Source: Actinosynnema pretiosum (lineage in GTDB: Bacteria; Actinomycetota; Actinomycetes; Mycobacteriales; Pseudonocardiaceae). From it: a stretch of DNA of 64,000 nucleotides. Both the position numbers and the translations under genes were made by a program. The DNA is taken from NCBI RefSeq assembly GCF_024171695.1, contig NZ_JAMTCF010000006.1:434001-498000 (forward strand), given 5' to 3'. Positions 62,498 to 64,000 of this stretch are shown here, one piece after another (within the stretch, counting starts at the first letter, position 1; every line of letters starts with the position of its first letter). The notes beneath the pieces were generated by a model. That model saw only the letters and a list, made by a program, of their open reading frames with translations. It was not told the DNA's origin and made no database searches.

Positions 62498-64000
62498 TCA
62501 GCGCAACGCGTACGCCCGGATGATCGTCTGCTCCACCGAGTTCCCCGAAGAGTCCGAAGTGGACGCCCGCAGCGACGCGAACGACGCCCCCGGCGGGCTG
62601 ACCGCGGTCGCCGACCACTTGCCGTCGCGCCCGCTCACCGGGGCCGCCCGCCAGGTCTTCCCGTCGTCGTACGAGACCTCCACGCTCGGCCTGCGCACGT
62701 CAGGCGCCTCCGCGCTCCCGTTGCGCTGCACGGAGAACGGGATCGTCACCCGGCCGCGCGCCGCCCGGTTGCGCTCGTCCAGGTCGGGGGCGTAGCGGAC
62801 GGCCAGCAGCGGCAGCGGTTCCTCGGCCTCGGTGCGCGCCGAGCGGAAGCCCCACTTCGCGCTCACCGCCGTGGACACCTCGAACCCGGCGCCGCCGGTC
62901 ACGTCGGTGCTCAGCTCGTAGCGACCGGGGTCGGCGGGCAGGTTCACCAGCAGGTAGCCCTCCAGCAGCTCGTCCAGCAGCACCTCGCCGTCCCTGGTGA
63001 GCACGACCCGCTCGGTCGTGTCGTTCCGGCCGCCCCGGTGGTCGGCGCCCTGGTCGGTGAACAGGGGAGGCCAGTAGAACAGCTCGTCGCCCCAGCGGGA
63101 GACGTGCTGCGGGGCGCCCTCGGCCACCTCCGGGAACGCCGGGCCGAGCACGCCCCGGAACCAGGACTCGCGCAGCACCTGTCCCTTGCGGTAGACCACG
63201 TCCTTCGTGCGGCTCTGGTAGGCGGCGGTCACCTCGCCCGCCTGGACGTGCTTCCACTGCCGCCAGGGCACGTCCGGGCTGTAGTGCAGCCGGATCGAGT
63301 GCGGCGCGGCCAGACTGGCCCGGAAGTCGTGCCACACCAGGTTCCCGCTGCCCACGGCGGCAGCGGTGGTGTCCACGCGGGCCAGGTCCCGCTTGCGGAC
63401 GTCGCGGCGCAGGTCGGCGGGGAAACCGCCCTCGGCGATCCACTTCAGCCCGTACTGGTACGGGGTCCCGGTGAACCCGGCGGGCGGGACCAGCGTCTCC
63501 TCCAGGGTCGTCTCGGCCGCCGCCGAGGTGGTCCTCGACGGCGCGAGCAGCACGTTCTCCGGGTCCGAGCCGTACGCGCCCACGCGGTGCGGCCCGCCGG
63601 GGACGCCGGGGAGCTCGACGGTGGTGCTCGCGGAGACGTCGACCACGACCGCGCCCGGCTCGTCCAACCGCACCCGCAGCGGCTTCCCGAGCCGGGCGTC
63701 CAGCTCCAGCACCGAGGAGGGGTCGATCCTCAGGGCGGGTTCGACGAAGGTGGTGACGCGCTCCCCCGTGGTGACCTCCGCGCTCAGCAGGTAGTCGCCG
63801 ACGGGCACCCGGACGGTGGTCGAGCCGGACGGGTCGAACGAGCTGTAGCGGACGCCGGTCTCGACGTCGACCAGCTCGTACTCGTACCGCGCGGTGGGCG
63901 AACCGGTGTGGTCCAGCACCCGGACCGGCAGCTCGCGGGTCTCCCCCTCGCGGACGACGCCGATCGGGACGCGCGTGCCGTCACCGGCGAGCAGCACCCC
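62498..64000 (-). CDS. Second secreted S8 protease, C-terminal part (5' end outside the window)
   Basis: The frame is open to the right edge. The visible 500 residues match the post-catalytic half of the neighbouring subtilase: LLAGDGTRVPIGVVREGE, YELVDVETGVRYSSFDPSGS, PYQYGLKWIAEGGFPAD, LGPAFPEVAEGAPQHVSRWG, then the shared tail SVEVSYDDGKTWRAAPVSGR. Identity is moderate through most of the region and almost complete over the last 100 residues. The catalytic domain is not visible. Tandem duplicate; same direction. Confidence 0.9.
   Translation of the reverse strand, partial: GVLLAGDGTRVPIGVVREGETRELPVRVLDHTGSPTARYEYELVDVETGVRYSSFDPSGSTTVRVPVGDYLLSAEVTTGERVTTFVEPALRIDPSSVLELDARLGKPLRVRLDEPGAVVVDVSASTTVELPGVPGGPHRVGAYGSDPENVLLAPSRTTSAAAETTLEETLVPPAGFTGTPYQYGLKWIAEGGFPADLRRDVRKRDLARVDTTAAAVGSGNLVWHDFRASLAAPHSIRLHYSPDVPWRQWKHVQAGEVTAAYQSRTKDVVYRKGQVLRESWFRGVLGPAFPEVAEGAPQHVSRWGDELFYWPPLFTDQGADHRGGRNDTTERVVLTRDGEVLLDELLEGYLLVNLPADPGRYELSTDVTGGAGFEVSTAVSAKWGFRSARTEAEEPLPLLAVRYAPDLDERNRAARGRVTIPFSVQRNGSAEAPDVRRPSVEVSYDDGKTWRAAPVSGRDGKWSATAVSPPGASFASLRASTSDSSGNSVEQTIIRAYALR

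Overview
The window is about 73% G+C actinomycete chromosome. Several features point to a filamentous member of the Pseudonocardiaceae, most likely Actinosynnema or a close relative: many GTG starts, TANNNT -10 boxes directly in front of start codons, a mannosyltransferase of the MptB type, an MmyB-type regulator, a furA-katG pair, and two methyl-accepting chemotaxis receptors (Actinosynnema makes motile cells). The genus is an inference from content.

Layout. 1-10.8 kb: a frameshifted LuxR-type regulator running off the left edge, a membrane mannosyltransferase, a TerB-domain protein, an SGNH-hydrolase lipoprotein, two related secreted or anchored proteins, msrA, a small overlapping operon of unknown genes, and an IS5-type transposase remnant. 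10.9-18.6 kb: a tricarboxylate module. TctABC transporter, CaiB-type CoA-transferase and citryl-CoA-lyase-like enzyme run leftward; an IclR regulator, an RraA-like protein and a 2-hydroxyacid dehydrogenase run rightward. 18.6-21.6 kb: a frameshifted SMI1/KNR4 gene, a gene-free stretch with a 139-bp imperfect palindrome, and a secreted DNRLRE-domain protein, which together look like a worn toxin/immunity locus. 21.8-27.6 kb: a second IclR-controlled module with an OPT peptide transporter, AroM, an Asp/Glu-racemase-like protein, DUF1177 and a divergent dipeptidase E. Both IclR genes have paired operator-like palindromes with the same 21-bp spacing.

27.7-34.8 kb: an eCIS-cargo-like protein, a membrane Ser/Thr kinase whose outer domain is a CBM2 cellulose-binding module, a decayed and an intact Cys-rich lipoprotein, and a secreted pectate lyase with a ricin-type lectin domain. 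34.9-40.8 kb: regulator/enzyme pairs (quinone oxidoreductase/MarR, small membrane protein/TetR), a D-amino-acid oxidase, two MFS transporter halves joined back to back, and a methionine aminopeptidase behind an A+T-rich inverted repeat.

40.9-44.6 kb is the most novel part. A STAND NTPase (NB-ARC plus TPR) follows a protein in which a DisA-like diadenylate-cyclase domain is fused to TPRs in place of the DisA DNA-binding domain. The two TPR regions resemble each other. I propose this as an undescribed cyclic-dinucleotide/STAND signalling or defence pair.

45-64 kb: a chemotaxis receptor, lnt, an asparagine-synthetase-like cyclase without its usual P-loop and without partners, an SDR/MmyB divergent pair, a low-G+C orphan gene, a hydrolase/MarR divergent pair, a second chemotaxis receptor, furA-katG, and two tandem secreted subtilases that share a 158-bp identical block. 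Strong hairpin terminators punctuate most convergent junctions.
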